The notes below the pieces were generated by a model. The model saw only the letters and a program-made list of their open reading frames with translations. It was not told where the DNA came from and made no database searches. 64,000 nucleotides of DNA from an uncultured Owenweeksia sp. (GTDB taxonomy: Bacteria > Bacteroidota > Bacteroidia > Flavobacteriales > Schleiferiaceae), in assembly GCA_937146805.1 (NCBI GenBank), contig CAKZRR010000010.1, positions 21,988 through 85,987 of the forward strand, written 5' to 3'. Positions within the stretch are counted from its first letter, which is position 1. Each line of letters starts with the position of its first letter. Below, piece after piece: positions 8,800 to 17,244 of the stretch. The translations under genes and the position numbers were made by a program.

Positions 8800-9636
8800 A
8801 TGGAGAATTTCCTAGAAGTAGATTTTACAATTAGTCCTGTAGAAACGGGTCGCGATATTTTGTTGGCTTTATTGGCGGATATTGGTTACGATTCGTTTGA
8901 AGAAACGGATGAGGGTTTAAAGGCCTATATTTTAAATGATGATTTTGATGAATCGGCTGTTAAGGCACTTTTTGTTTTTGAAAGCGAAGAGTTTACCATA
9001 AGCTATAAAACCGATAAGCTAGCAGTTAAAAACTGGAATGAAGAATGGGAAACCAATTACGAGCCCATTATTATTGACGATAAAATTTATGTGCGTGCTC
9101 CTTTTCATGAGGCCAATCCAAAGTATCCGCTAGAAGTACTTATTACACCAAAAATGTCATTTGGTACAGGGCATCATCAAACTACCCGTTTGGTATCTCA
9201 GCTTATGTTGCCATTGCCATGGGAAGGTAAAACAGTACTGGATATGGGTACAGGAACTGGAATGCTGGCTATTTTGGCCGAAAAATTAGGAGCCGAAAAA
9301 ATAACAGCCATTGATAATTTTGAGTGGGCTGTTGAGAATACTGATGAAAATGCTTTGGCCAATAATTGTACCCGAATAAGCACCATACATGGCGATGCCA
9401 AGGCCTTGAAAGGATTAAAATTTGATTTTGTTTTGGCCAATATTAACCGCAATGTGTTGCTACACGATATGGAGGTGTACCTGGGTACTTTGGCAACGGG
9501 AGGGGAGTTAATTATTAGTGGTTTCTTTGATAGAGATGAGGAAAAACTAGTAACGGAAGCCGCTAAATGGGGTGCCCAATTGATAGGAAAAACTACTGAA
9601 GATAAATGGATGGCTTGCCATTTTATTAAATCATAA
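8800..9636 (+). CDS. prmA: Ribosomal protein L11 methyltransferase
   Basis: A 278-residue SAM-dependent methyltransferase that modifies ribosomal protein L11. It has the PrmA N-terminal substrate domain, the family-specific MSFGTGHHQTT (119-129), SAM motif I LDMGTGTGMLAI (147-158), the acidic end of strand 2 (AIDNFEWAV) and the NxN-type motif in LANINRNVLL. Length matches the family. It is followed after 4 bp by the large secreted gene, so these may be cotranscribed. Confidence 0.93.
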   Translation: MENFLEVDFTISPVETGRDILLALLADIGYDSFEETDEGLKAYILNDDFDESAVKALFVFESEEFTISYKTDKLAVKNWNEEWETNYEPIIIDDKIYVRAPFHEANPKYPLEVLITPKMSFGTGHHQTTRLVSQLMLPLPWEGKTVLDMGTGTGMLAILAEKLGAEKITAIDNFEWAVENTDENALANNCTRISTIHGDAKALKGLKFDFVLANINRNVLLHDMEVYLGTLATGGELIISGFFDRDEEKLVTEAAKWGAQLIGKTTEDKWMACHFIKS

Positions 9637-9640
9637 TACC

Positions 9641-12600
9641 ATGAAAAACTTTACGCTGCTAATACTGTTTTGCCTTTTTACGAGCAGTTTGTCTGCTCAA
9701 AAATTTAAAAAATTCTCATCTAATAAAGAGGTGTACCACACTGAGTTGGAGGCCTTTTTAAAGAGTACGGGTAACCATAAAAAGGAGGATTTAGAAAGCC
9801 TGCTTTTGCAGAGTAGAAGTTTATGGGAAAGTGAAGGTATTACGGAAGCAGAAACAGCAGAGCTGATAAACATTAGTAACAACTTTTTAAAGAAAAGAGT
9901 GATGGATTTGGCCGTATGGGCCGATTTTTATGGTGTAGCCAGCACTATAAAAAACAACGAAGAGGATGGTTTGCTTTTACCTTGGTTATCAGGTCTTAAT
10001 AAGATGAGCAAGACCAAGGCAGCTAAAGTTTTTATTGGTTACCTACGGTCTATGCACAGTACTTTTTTAGAAATGGTGTTTTTTGATAATGGTAAAATTA
10101 CTTGGAAAGCCGGTGTAGGCGATTTTCAATATGGTTTTGATACGGAGCCTTATTTTAAGTTCGAAACTATTGATGTATTTGGGATGTACAAAAAGGATAG
10201 TACTTTTATAGAAGGTACATCTGGAACGTTTTACCCCGAAAGAAATGAGTTTGTTGGAAGTGGAGGCATGGCTTATTTTACAAGGGCTGGTTTAACTCAA
10301 GATAGTGCCTATGTTGAACTAAGTCAATTTACTATTCATGTAAACAAATCAGATTTTCAGGCAGATAGCGTAAAATTGCACACCTTAATTTTTGTTAGCG
10401 AACCTATGTTGGGACATTTTGAGGAACGTCTTACCAGTCAAAGTGGGAAGAATGCCACCTTCCCTCGTTTTACATCGTATCGTACAGATATTGAAATTCA
10501 GGATATTGTGCCTGGAGCCGATTTTAAGGGAGGCTTTTCGATGATTGGCTCTAAATTTTATGGAGGAGCTACGGGCGGAGCCAAGGCCCAATTACTTTTT
10601 AGTTATAAAGAAACACAACTGATTAAAGCGGAGGCGCAGCGATTTTTGTTGCGCAAGGATAAAATTGAATCCAAGGAAGTAGAGGTAACCATAATGCTGG
10701 AAGAAGACAGTATTTATCATCCTAAGGTTACTCTGCGGTTTTTGCCTGAGAGCAAAAGATTGACGGTAATTAGGGAGAAAAAAGGAATGGGATTAACCCC
10801 ATTTTCAGATACCTATCATGGGGTGGATATTTCTTTTGAGCGCCTTAGTTGGAACATGGAAGAACCCATGATGTATATGGGGCGTTTGAGTCAGGGAGAT
10901 GAATCACCGGTGGTTTTTGAAAGTAAGCAATACTTTAGAGGTTCACGATTTGAGGAGATTGGAGGAATTGGAAATGAAAACCCGATTGTGCTGCTTAAAA
11001 ACATGTCTCAAAGTTATGCCAAGCGTGAGTTTACATCTGAAGAAGTGGCCTATAATCTCCGTATGAGCGAACAAAATGCGCACATATTTTTGATGAATAT
11101 GTCTATACGTGGTTTTGTAAAATACGATTACCAAACACGTGAAGCCGAGTTTCAGGAAAAGGTTTTTGATTATGTAGCGAATCATAAAGATCAAAGAGAT
11201 TACGATGTAATTCAGTTTGTATCAAACTTAAAACAAGGCGATAATGCCATGTTGAGTTTGTTAGATTATAACATGGAAATTAACGGAGTAAGAGCCGTGG
11301 CTTTAAGTGATTCGCAGCAGGTGGGGCTTTTTCCGGCAGGACAAAAAATTGTGGTAAAGAAAAACCTGGATTTTGACTTTAACGGTAAAATTACCGCGGG
11401 GCTTTTTAGTTACTGGGGTAGCCAGTTTGAGTTTAAATACGACAACTTTAAAATAGATATGGCGCTGGTGGATTCCATGCGTTTTAAGGTGGAAAGTTTT
11501 GAGCCGAATGCCAATGGACAACACTCGTTGGTAGATGTAAAAACCGTGTTGCAGGAGTTGAGCGGTGAGCTGTTGATTGATGAACCGGATAACAAATCCA
11601 GTAAAACGGATTATACGCAATATCCCATTTTTAGGTCGGCAAAGGAATCTCACCTTTACTATGATAAACAGTCCATTGCCGGAGGAGCTTATAATAAAGA
11701 GGATTTTTATGTGCGCTTGGATGCCTTTGAAATTGATAGTTTGGACAACATAACCACCGAAGGTTTAAAGTTTGGCGGTGAGTTTGTGAGTGGTGGAATA
11801 TTTCCAGATTTGTACCAAACCCTTACGGTGCAGCAAGATTACTCTTTAGGTTTTACAGCCGAAACCCCACCTGAAGGTTTGCCGATGTATGGCGGAGAAG
11901 GAAATTACAAAAAAACCATTAACCTGAGTAATGAAGGTTTGGGGGGAGATGGTGAATTAACCTACTTGAATTCACATGCCGTTTCGGAGACGTTTTTGTT
12001 TTTTCCGGACAGTACCAATGGAGTAGCTAGCAGCTATGAAATTACCGAAAAAACAGAAGATGATGGAAGTCCGCATGTAGTGGGGCAAGATGTAGCCTTG
12101 CATTGGGAGCCTAAAAATGATGTGCTTTTTACTACCAGCCGTAGTACCCCTTTTGCGATGTACGATGATATTGGCATGCAAACTACCGGTACTATTGAAC
12201 ATGGCCCAGGAGACTTAAAAGGAAAAGGGCATTTGGGCTTTTTAAATGCCGAAACCGACTCAGAAGATTACTTATTTAATAATAGAAAGTTTTCTTCCAT
12301 GGATATGGATTTTAGAGTGAAATCGGAGAACTCAGATACTTGGGGTTTTGCCATGGAAGAGGCCAGCGGTGAGATTGATTTTGATAAAGGTTTAGGTGAT
12401 TTTAACTTGATTGATACGGCTTCGTATTTTCAGTTTCCAGCCAACCAATACATAGCCTATATGGATCATGCTGCATGGCAAATACAGCAGCAAGCGGTTA
12501 AGGTAGAGAAGCTGGGATTAAGCGGTACGTCTTCGCGAATGATATCGGTACACCCTAAGCAAGATAGTTTACAGTTTACGGCTAACAGTACTAAGTATGA

Positions 12601-14059
12601 TATTAATAGCACGTTGCTAGAGTCTTTTCAAGTGCCTAATATTGATGTAGCCGATGCCAGCATTTTTCCGGCAGATGGCTATGTAGCGGTATTGGAAAAG
12701 GCCAAAATGAAAACGCTGGAGAACGCTAAGATTAGAGCCTCGCGTCAAAATGGTTACCATAATTTTTACGGTGCTTCTACCGAGGTACAATCACGCCATA
12801 GTTATACAGCTTCGGCCGATTATGAATACATGGATCAAGACGGGGTGCCGTGGCCTATCCACTTCGATAAAATTTCGGTAGATACCTCGATCACCACGGT
12901 GGGTAAAACCCGTATTTCTAAGGATGATGAGTTTTTTATGAGCCCGCATTTTGCCTATTACGGAAGCGTAAAATTACGTGCAGATAGAAAGGCATTGGCT
13001 TTTAGAGGTTATACTCATATCTTATCTAGTTGCCCATCAGTTTCTACCGACTGGTTTGGCTTTGAGAGTATTGTAGATCCGGATCAAATTATTATTGACT
13101 TACCGCAAATTGACCCGAACGACCGAACCAAGGCTTTGGCCAATGGTATTTATTTGGCCAGCGATACCGCTGTGGGTTATGCCGCATTTTTGTCTAAAAA
13201 CGTATCGCCAAACGATAAGCAAATGTTTTTTGCCAATGGTAAATTAATATTTGATGATGAATTAGCCAGCTATGTAATTACCAACGAGGATAAGCTATTG
13301 GACCCTGATGCACCGGGAAATATTTTGGTATTTAATACCACCGATTGTAAGCTGGTAGGAGAGGGAATTATGAGTTTGGGAGATGGTAAAAGCCAGATGG
13401 CTATGAAGAGCTGGGGCGTAATTGATTACGACTTAAAAACCGATGCCATGGATATGGACTTGGTGCTAGGATTGGATTTCTTTTTTGGCAACGAGATATT
13501 GAAAGATATGGCCAGCCGTATTAATACCGAGACCGCCTTAATGGGAACCGACCTAAGCAGACGCGCCTACAAAGCCGCCATGAATGATGAGGTAGAACCT
13601 AAAAAAGCCGCCTCTTTTTACAAGGAGTTGGAAGAGCTGGGTTACCCAGATGAATTTCCCAAGGAATTGGAAAGCACCATGTTGTTTACCGAATTGGAAT
13701 TAAGCTGGACACCGGAAGCTTTATCATTTTTGAGCAGCACTAAAATTGGGATGGGTGCCCTTGGTGAAACCAGCGTTAATAAGATGGTAGAAGGCTATTT
13801 TGAAATTCAGCGAAAGCGAAGTGGTGATGAAATTTATATGTATTTAGAGCCCGATAGAAGTGTGTTTTATTATATAGAATACAAGCGTAATGTATTGAGC
13901 GTTTATACCAATGATGAATCAGTAATGAACCTTATTAAGGGCATTGATTTGGACAAACGTATGTTGCAAGAAAAAGGCAAAGCACCTTTTACCTATACCA
14001 TTGCTACCAAGGGTAAAATGAATCGCTTTTTAAGCCGATTTGAAAAGTTTGAGGAATAA
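9641..14059 (+). CDS. Very large secreted protein, family not recognised
   Basis: A 1472-residue protein with a classical signal peptide (MKNFTLLILFCLF then SLSA-Q, cleavage near residue 20). The rest is long, soluble and rich in predicted beta strands, with many aromatic-glycine turns and acidic patches. I see no T9SS C-terminal domain, no lipobox, no TonB plug and no catalytic motif. The C-terminus (KGKMNRFLSRFEKFEE) is basic and amphipathic. It directly follows prmA (4 bp), and no further gene on this strand follows for 60 bp. It could be a periplasmic or outer-membrane scaffold; this is a guess from size and export only. Confidence 0.75.
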   Translation: MKNFTLLILFCLFTSSLSAQKFKKFSSNKEVYHTELEAFLKSTGNHKKEDLESLLLQSRSLWESEGITEAETAELINISNNFLKKRVMDLAVWADFYGVASTIKNNEEDGLLLPWLSGLNKMSKTKAAKVFIGYLRSMHSTFLEMVFFDNGKITWKAGVGDFQYGFDTEPYFKFETIDVFGMYKKDSTFIEGTSGTFYPERNEFVGSGGMAYFTRAGLTQDSAYVELSQFTIHVNKSDFQADSVKLHTLIFVSEPMLGHFEERLTSQSGKNATFPRFTSYRTDIEIQDIVPGADFKGGFSMIGSKFYGGATGGAKAQLLFSYKETQLIKAEAQRFLLRKDKIESKEVEVTIMLEEDSIYHPKVTLRFLPESKRLTVIREKKGMGLTPFSDTYHGVDISFERLSWNMEEPMMYMGRLSQGDESPVVFESKQYFRGSRFEEIGGIGNENPIVLLKNMSQSYAKREFTSEEVAYNLRMSEQNAHIFLMNMSIRGFVKYDYQTREAEFQEKVFDYVANHKDQRDYDVIQFVSNLKQGDNAMLSLLDYNMEINGVRAVALSDSQQVGLFPAGQKIVVKKNLDFDFNGKITAGLFSYWGSQFEFKYDNFKIDMALVDSMRFKVESFEPNANGQHSLVDVKTVLQELSGELLIDEPDNKSSKTDYTQYPIFRSAKESHLYYDKQSIAGGAYNKEDFYVRLDAFEIDSLDNITTEGLKFGGEFVSGGIFPDLYQTLTVQQDYSLGFTAETPPEGLPMYGGEGNYKKTINLSNEGLGGDGELTYLNSHAVSETFLFFPDSTNGVASSYEITEKTEDDGSPHVVGQDVALHWEPKNDVLFTTSRSTPFAMYDDIGMQTTGTIEHGPGDLKGKGHLGFLNAETDSEDYLFNNRKFSSMDMDFRVKSENSDTWGFAMEEASGEIDFDKGLGDFNLIDTASYFQFPANQYIAYMDHAAWQIQQQAVKVEKLGLSGTSSRMISVHPKQDSLQFTANSTKYDINSTLLESFQVPNIDVADASIFPADGYVAVLEKAKMKTLENAKIRASRQNGYHNFYGASTEVQSRHSYTASADYEYMDQDGVPWPIHFDKISVDTSITTVGKTRISKDDEFFMSPHFAYYGSVKLRADRKALAFRGYTHILSSCPSVSTDWFGFESIVDPDQIIIDLPQIDPNDRTKALANGIYLASDTAVGYAAFLSKNVSPNDKQMFFANGKLIFDDELASYVITNEDKLLDPDAPGNILVFNTTDCKLVGEGIMSLGDGKSQMAMKSWGVIDYDLKTDAMDMDLVLGLDFFFGNEILKDMASRINTETALMGTDLSRRAYKAAMNDEVEPKKAASFYKELEELGYPDEFPKELESTMLFTELELSWTPEALSFLSSTKIGMGALGETSVNKMVEGYFEIQRKRSGDEIYMYLEPDRSVFYYIEYKRNVLSVYTNDESVMNLIKGIDLDKRMLQEKGKAPFTYTIATKGKMNRFLSRFEKFEE

Positions 14060-14095
14060 AGGGTGAGGGGAGTGCTGGATTATGTTTATTAAATT

Positions 14096-14103
14096 GTTGG
14101 CAT
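14096..14103 (+). other. GTTGGCAT junction, possible cassette insertion point
   Basis: The octamer GTTGGCAT followed by TTATT lies just before the first accessory gene. The same octamer, followed by CAATT, recurs at 14959-14966 just before the next accessory gene. In integron cassette arrays such a GTT-containing core marks the recombination point at the start of each cassette. Only the short motif is visible here; no upstream arm pairs with it. Confidence 0.3.
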
Positions 14104-14119
14104 TTATTGAGTCTCGAGT

Positions 14120-14807
14120 ATGGAATTGCAGGAACGGATCTTTGAGTGCCTTACTCAGCAACAAGAATCAAGGCTCATAACTCTTGATAAAACGGAGTCA
14201 TATTTTGCTGATAATGATGAATATCAAGACTGTATAAGAGACATTCAAGAGAGATTGAAAATCAAGCTTAAAACTGGAAGGTGTAGTAACATTTTAGTCC
14301 AACAACTTGCCAAACATCGATGCAACTTAGGAGAGCCTTTTGGTAAAAAAAGTAGAATTTTACAACGCTTCCGAACTTTGCGAATTAATTGAACTCATTG
14401 AACAGGGAAAAGTGGATGGCAAGCCATTTAAGGGTGATATTCTAGGAGGTTTTTTTAAGACTCATCACGGTTCATATTCTAGTTATGGATATTCTATTGT
14501 CAGGAATATCCATGAATATTGGTTTAAGAATAAAAAAATCAGATCAACACTCCTTTCTGACTACCAAGAAATAGTCAACAAATACGGAGAGCAAAATATA
14601 TCGGCTATAATGAGCACTATGCATACCAAAGCAATGCATGTTAAGGCCACAACAGGTGAACTAAAAGGCGAATGGTTGATTTACCGAAGATTCTCCAATC
14701 GTAACTACTACCTATGTCTAGCAACTCATGATGAAGGAGATGAAGTAATTAGAAAAATGAAACTTGATCCATGCTTGGTGGAATTTCCAGAACTGAACGA
14801 AACATAA
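14120..14807 (+). pseudogene. Unknown cassette gene split by a frameshift at an A7 run
   Basis: Two overlapping reading frames, 14120-14392 (90 aa) and 14340-14807 (155 aa, TTG start), are best explained as one gene of about 227 residues. A run of seven A's at 14345-14351 lies exactly where the frames meet. With six A's the first frame would read straight through as GEPFGKKVEFYNASELCEL and on to the stop at 14807. The joined product is soluble; its C-terminal half contains GELKGEWLIYRRFSNRNYY. No family recognised. It could be a dead gene, a sequencing error in a homopolymer, or a gene corrected by transcriptional slippage. It lies between a GTTGGCAT junction and an attC-like palindrome. Confidence 0.5.
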
Positions 14808-14966
14808 TGCTAACAAATGCTATGAATGAGGTTTCATCGGTCAGGGTATTTTCGTGGGAATTGGAAAGTCCGCCACAAGTTTTATATTTATATCAAGGTG
14901 TGGCTATGTATGAGGCGAGAGACTTAGTGCTTCTCAACCCCACTCCTCATAGCTAGTCGTTGGCAT
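14807..14966 (+). repeat. attC-like imperfect palindrome between two accessory genes
   Basis: The outer arms pair over about 18 bp. The left arm reads ATGCTAACAAATGCTATGA (14807-14825). The reverse complement of the right arm (14948-14966) reads ATGCCAACGACTAGCTATG. They differ by three substitutions and one unpaired extra base. The ends carry a YAAC / GTTGG core pair, the form of R'' and R' boxes, and the unpaired base resembles the extrahelical base of integron attC sites. Inside, GCCACA (14872-14877) pairs with TGTGGC (14899-14904). The element starts at the stop codon of one gene and ends 13 bp before the ATG of the next. No integrase gene lies in the window. Confidence 0.42.
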
Positions 14967-14979
14967 CAATTAAAAAATC

Positions 14980-15765
14980 ATGAAATTCAAAGAAATTTTT
15001 AAATCGAAACTCAAAGAAGATGACTTTCTATGGAGATATCTTGACTTACACAAATTGATTGACTTAGCAACGAATCAAGAGCTTCACTTTACAAGGGTAG
15101 ATAATTTTTCAGATCCATTTGAAGGGGTAACTTACAGGTTGATTGCAAAAAGATATTTTGCCCAAAAATCTAACATGACAAGTCCCGTAATAGACAAAAC
15201 AATTAGGGATCAAAATAACGCGAATAGCAAACAGACTTTAGAAAGTTACAAAACAGAATCATCTCAGAAACAACGAACTCAGTTTATTAATTGTTGGATT
15301 AGGTCACCGCGTGAATCAGTTGCAATGTGGAACTTGTATTCAAATGGTGATAGCGTGGCAATAAAAGCTAAACCTAAGGATTTAGTAAACTATTTTCAAA
15401 AAAACCTTGAGCTTCAACCTCACTTCTGCCCAGATCATCAATTTATCTGTGGTAGTGTGAAGTACATCAAACTAAATCCGCTTGACCCTTTTGATAAGCC
15501 GACTTTACCAAATTACAGTTCATTTAAAAAAGATGTGGCTTATGATTACGAGAAAGAGTTCAGGTTCTTGGTTGCTACTCCTACTTCGCTAGCAGATTCA
15601 AACCCAGATTTTTTTCGATATAAAATCTCAAAGAACTTTATCGAGCTTATAGAAATAGTGTGTCACCCAGAAATGGAAAAATGGAAGTTTGAAAACATTA
15701 AATGCCTTTGTGAAAAATTAGGGCTTCCAGAACCTACTATGTCAAGAACAGAAATAAGAATCTAA
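14980..15765 (+). CDS. DUF2971 domain protein
   Basis: A 261-residue soluble protein. DUF2971 features are visible: the N-terminal YLDLHKLIDLATNQELHFTR then VDNFSDPFEG, the central block SVAMWNLYSNGDSVAIKAKP (about 112-131), and DYEKEFRFLVA near residue 195. The domain is common in accessory and cassette contexts, sometimes near anti-phage genes; its activity is not known to me. It begins 14 bp after the attC-like palindrome. Its stop codon directly abuts the ATG of the membrane gene that follows, so the pair is one transcription unit. Base composition appears more AT-rich than the neighbouring core genes, consistent with transfer. Confidence 0.75.
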   Translation: MKFKEIFKSKLKEDDFLWRYLDLHKLIDLATNQELHFTRVDNFSDPFEGVTYRLIAKRYFAQKSNMTSPVIDKTIRDQNNANSKQTLESYKTESSQKQRTQFINCWIRSPRESVAMWNLYSNGDSVAIKAKPKDLVNYFQKNLELQPHFCPDHQFICGSVKYIKLNPLDPFDKPTLPNYSSFKKDVAYDYEKEFRFLVATPTSLADSNPDFFRYKISKNFIELIEIVCHPEMEKWKFENIKCLCEKLGLPEPTMSRTEIRI

Positions 15766-16152
15766 ATGGGCAAACGTATCCTGATAAACGCGATAGTTGG
15801 AACCATGATTCAAATGACATTTTTCATCCTGACATTATATTTATCGAAAACGACACTTGACTTTTTCAGCACAAATAAATATCACCATATTAGTCATTTC
15901 CATATTCAACTATCGTCTAGCATTTTCGCAATTATGCTCATCGTTCAAAACCTATTAACAGCTCTAATTAATAGAGCCTGGTTCAACTGGTTTAGCATTT
16001 TTGTCGTTCTGACCATTTACACCATTGGTTGGGGAGAAGACTTTAATTCATGGCCACTAAAGACAATAATATTTATAGGATTAGGAATAATTACGGTCAT
16101 CGGAAAATTGTTTATCGACCAGAAAATACATCAAATGAAAAACGGCAGGTAA
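15766..16152 (+). CDS. Four-helix membrane protein paired with the DUF2971 gene
   Basis: A 128-residue protein with about four membrane helices (around 8-30, 48-66, 72-90, 98-116) and short loops. No conserved motif or domain recognised. The ATG follows the DUF2971 stop codon without a gap, which suggests translational coupling and a joint role. A small hairpin and then a rho-independent terminator follow. It may be the membrane partner of the DUF2971 protein; this is inference from gene order only. Confidence 0.6.
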   Translation: MGKRILINAIVGTMIQMTFFILTLYLSKTTLDFFSTNKYHHISHFHIQLSSSIFAIMLIVQNLLTALINRAWFNWFSIFVVLTIYTIGWGEDFNSWPLKTIIFIGLGIITVIGKLFIDQKIHQMKNGR

Positions 16153-16169
16153 CAATAGTAGCTGTTGCC
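16148..16169 (+). repeat. Short hairpin at the end of the accessory patch, possible decayed cassette end
   Basis: GGTAACA (16148-16154) pairs with TGTTGCC (16163-16169), six of seven base pairs plus a G-T wobble, across an 8-base loop. It overlaps the stop codon of the membrane gene. The AAC/GTT ends recall the outer core of the attC-like element at 14807-14966, but the structure is short and could be chance. Confidence 0.25.
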
Positions 16170-16202
16170 CAACCCCTCCCAATTCAAAATAATTGATTTA
16201 AG

Positions 16203-16230
16203 AAAAGCCCGTAGCGGGCTTTTTGTTTTT
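16203..16230 (+). terminator. Rho-independent terminator
   Basis: Perfect 9-bp stem AAAAGCCCG / CGGGCTTTT with a TAG loop, followed by TTGTTTTT. It closes the DUF2971-membrane gene pair. The remaining bases up to 16322 hold nothing further I can name besides the upstream region of the next gene. Confidence 0.85.
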
Positions 16231-16322
16231 AGATTTAAGGTTTTGCATGCAAAATTGGGGAGCTCACAACAATTTAAAGAGGCATTAAACTTTGTATATT
16301 AGCTACGGTAAATCCTTACGCC

Positions 16323-17228
16323 ATGAAAAGAATCTCACTTCTTATTTCTGTTATCTTGTTGTGTGTTTTTAGCGATGCCTCGCTTTTAGCACAACACCAT
16401 TTCCCAAAAGATAGTGCGGAGTGGAGGATATGGAATTGGTCTAACGGAGGTGGCGTTTATTCTAGTGGTTTGGACACTCACAAAATTGTGGGAGACACCG
16501 TGTTGTATGGCAAGCACTTTAAAAAAATAAATAGAGGCTTCTTTGGAACTGAGTCTTATTTTCGAGAGGTAGATTCTACTCAAAAAGTCTATTTTTTATA
16601 TGATTATTCAGATACGGTTTCGAAAAGGTTGTTATACGATTTTTCAGCTGGTATTGGAGACACCGTAACCATTCAATATTTACATCGTGATACAATAAAA
16701 TGGGCGGTAGTTGCTGAGGGTTTAGATTCAGTAGGTTCGGAGCAACGGAGGTATATAGATGTAAAGCTAGTTGGATGGAACTACTATGATCGCTGGATTG
16801 AAGGAATCGGCAGTACACGAGGCTTTTTTGCTCCAACTAGCGAGCCTTCTGGATGGTTTGAGCGTTCCTTTCAAATGGTGTGTTTTAGTGATATAGGTGC
16901 AGGTATTCAGTATGAGCCATTGGCTGGTACTAAGTACAATTGCAATACCCCGGCTCATGTGTTTTCAGAGTACGAGCAAACATTAGAGGTTGAGCAAATA
17001 GAGATTTACCCCAATCCGTTTAATAGAGATTTTACCATTGAGAATACAACAACAGAACCTTGCAATTATGTGTTAACTACCACAAGTGGGCAAACGATTA
17101 AACAGGGTACATTAGAGGCTCGTGAAAAACAGATGGTGTCCGTACCTAACTTACCCGTTGGTCTGTATTTAATTAATTATCAGATAAGTGCAAGGGTTGG
17201 GGTGCTAAAGTTGGTTTGCCAATACTAA
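16323..17228 (+). CDS. T9SS-secreted protein, tandem copy 1
   Basis: A 301-residue secreted protein. Signal peptide MKRISLLISVILL, cleavage near LLA-Q (about 23). The mature region starts with HHFPKDSAEW and contains SYFREVDSTQKVYFLYD, GEGLDSVGSEQRRY and EGIGSTRGFFAP, which recur in the two following genes. From about residue 225 a T9SS type A sorting domain begins (IEIYPNPFNRDFTIENTTTE) and runs to LKLVCQY, so it should cross the outer membrane and be anchored or released. The function of the central domain is unknown. First of three tandem paralogues spaced by 16 bp. Confidence 0.82.
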   Translation: MKRISLLISVILLCVFSDASLLAQHHFPKDSAEWRIWNWSNGGGVYSSGLDTHKIVGDTVLYGKHFKKINRGFFGTESYFREVDSTQKVYFLYDYSDTVSKRLLYDFSAGIGDTVTIQYLHRDTIKWAVVAEGLDSVGSEQRRYIDVKLVGWNYYDRWIEGIGSTRGFFAPTSEPSGWFERSFQMVCFSDIGAGIQYEPLAGTKYNCNTPAHVFSEYEQTLEVEQIEIYPNPFNRDFTIENTTTEPCNYVLTTTSGQTIKQGTLEAREKQMVSVPNLPVGLYLINYQISARVGVLKLVCQY

Positions 17229-17244
17229 GTTGAAGTTTTAGCCG

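Noticed and set aside
14771..14956. 61-codon plus-strand ORF across the attC-like element
   Set aside because: It starts inside the preceding gene in another frame, covers the palindrome and shows no protein-like pattern; a by-product of the repeat.
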